Part shown: in pieces, positions 63,448-64,000 of the stretch
How positions within the stretch are numbered: the stretch's first letter is position 1
Layout of the letters: the number at the start of each line of letters is the position of its first letter
Origin: DASTCZ01 sp035308165
GTDB lineage: Bacteria > Acidobacteriota > Terriglobia > Acidiferrales > UBA7541
DNA: 64,000 nucleotides
Direction: 5' to 3'
NCBI GenBank assembly: GCA_035308165.1
Contig: DATGHC010000086.1
Coordinates: 17,016-81,015, forward strand
Notes under the pieces: model-generated
Seen by the model: only the letters and a program-made list of their open reading frames with translations
The model's database searches: none
What the model was told of the DNA's origin: nothing
Position numbers and translations under genes: made by a program

Positions 63448-63825
63448 TCAATCACGACCAACGGTGTCCCCCGTCCCGAATACTACGAGTAACTGCTCCA
63501 TACCCAATCCTTGGGATCTTTCTCCAGTCGCCGCGGACTTTTTTCTCACCCCGCGCCGCATCCTCTTCGATGCCCTCAGCTTCAAACTGTGCACCACCGT
63601 CGTGGGCGAACCGCTCTTCGACTCCCCAATCAGCAGAGGCACATGCTCGGGCATCACCACATAGCCAACCAAAGCGAAGCGATATCTGTTGCGAACCTCG
63701 CCAAACGCTTTCACGAAAACGTTCCGCGCTCGCACCGTACCCAGCAGAGTAAATCGCCGGTAACAACTAAAGGTAATGAAATGCAGATGGCCTTGGCCTT
63801 AGTAGCGCTTGAGGTTCTTCGGCAT
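63448..63825 (-). pseudogene. REP-associated tyrosine transposase (RAYT, Y1_Tnp) pseudogene
   Basis: Read from ATG 63825, MPKNLKRY is followed by a stop (TAA at 63799-63801), then GQGHLHFITFSCYRRFTLLG continues in the same frame. After that comes RYRFALVGYVVMPEHV, the RAYT core. The HUH motif is broken: EHVPLL instead of EHVHLL. The C-terminal catalytic tyrosine half is absent, the frame ending in unrelated residues at 63448. A nonsense mutation, loss of a metal His and a missing C-terminus make it inactive. It lies within 40 bases of an IS481-type end. Confidence 0.8.
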
Positions 63826-63860
63826 TCGGAAGAAAGAAGTCCCCACGTTCGCCCGTGCGG

Positions 63861-63950
63861 TGTTCAGTCTCATGACATCCTTTACAAAGTGTCCCGGGAC
63901 ATCCTTTACACTTCCGCGCGTGCACAGCACGCGCGGGGGTGGCGGCAGCG
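63861..63950 (+). repeat. Probable left end of an IS481-type element
   Basis: A direct repeat GACATCCTTTACA occurs at 63874-63886 and 63898-63910, 24 bases apart, just before a transposase-like start at 63951. Insertion sequences of this type often have short repeated transposase-binding motifs inside their ends. The exact boundary, perhaps TGTTCAGTC at 63861, is a guess because the right end lies outside the window. Confidence 0.45.
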
Positions 63951-64000
63951 ATGACTTGGAAAACGATGGATGTACACGAGCAGCGGGTTCGGTTTGTGGT
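63951..64000 (+). CDS. IS481-family transposase, N-terminal fragment cut by window end
   Basis: ATG at 63951 opens a frame reading MTWKTMDVHEQRVRFVV to the window edge. This is the usual start of IS481 transposases (M-P/T-W-K ... E-R/Q-x-x-F-V). Only 16 complete codons are visible, so the call depends on this N-terminal resemblance and on the repeat-containing leader. The helix-turn-helix and DDE parts would follow outside the window. Confidence 0.6.
   Translation, partial: MTWKTMDVHEQRVRFV

Overview
The window reads as a chromosomal piece of an acidobacterium (Acidobacteriota, probably a Terriglobia/Koribacter-type soil lineage). The taxonomic evidence is internal. It carries a VWFA-related acidobacterial protein, an M56 peptidase fused to a TIGR03435 soil-associated domain, an acidobacterial-type PadR regulator, and five 'acidobacterial duplicated orphan permeases' (ADOP). 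These families are characteristic of the phylum. No lineage search was run.

Layout. 1-5.2 kb: a secreted VWFA protein, then a BlaI regulator overlapping an M56/TIGR03435 membrane peptidase, with an operator-like dyad inside their promoter. 5.2-9.85 kb: an AT-richer accessory island that ends at a minus-strand tRNA-Ser(GCT). It carries an HNH-like protein, an Abi_C (HEPN-like) protein, an XRE-ImmA peptidase and a DUF4411 PIN-like protein. Beside the tRNA lie at least four decayed copies of its 3' end, the footprint expected of repeated integration. 9.9-12.1 kb: three minus-strand envelope or secreted proteins of unknown role. 12.2-16.4 kb: a tightly overlapping operon for a periplasmic molybdenum aldehyde/xanthine oxidoreductase (2Fe-2S, Mo and FAD subunits) plus a small Cys-rich protein. 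16.7-26 kb: mostly housekeeping and metabolic genes. They include a DUF4139 protein, a RidA protein with a methyltransferase, cystathionine beta-synthase followed by homocysteine methyltransferase/MTHFR (both acting on homocysteine), a B12-dependent radical SAM enzyme and a GNAT. 26-33.8 kb: an S9 peptidase, a CpsB-type PHP phosphatase, a BNR-repeat secreted protein, a CPBP protease and two half-size TauE/SafE proteins.

33.9-48.5 kb: PadR followed by four consecutive ADOP permeases, then a large BNR/sortilin-like secreted protein. 48.5-56.7 kb: AcpS, PgeF, RlmN, two metallo-beta-lactamase-fold proteins, an M16 peptidase, a SIMPL protein and a small putative zinc-finger protein. REP-like palindromes occur here, one of them forming the last codons of rlmN. 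56.8-59.4 kb: a fifth ADOP permease. 59.9-64 kb: a second accessory end. An SDR gene runs directly into a 5'-truncated RHS-repeat gene with a C-terminal toxin-like tip and a downstream two-TM putative immunity gene. A dead RAYT transposase and the beginning of an IS481-type element follow.

The most interesting places are the tRNA-Ser island with its defence-like cargo between two copies of a palindromic repeat (5197-7330), the SDR/RHS junction with its toxin-immunity candidate, the PadR-ADOP array, and the REP/RAYT pair. All functions are inferred from motifs read by eye; no searches were run.
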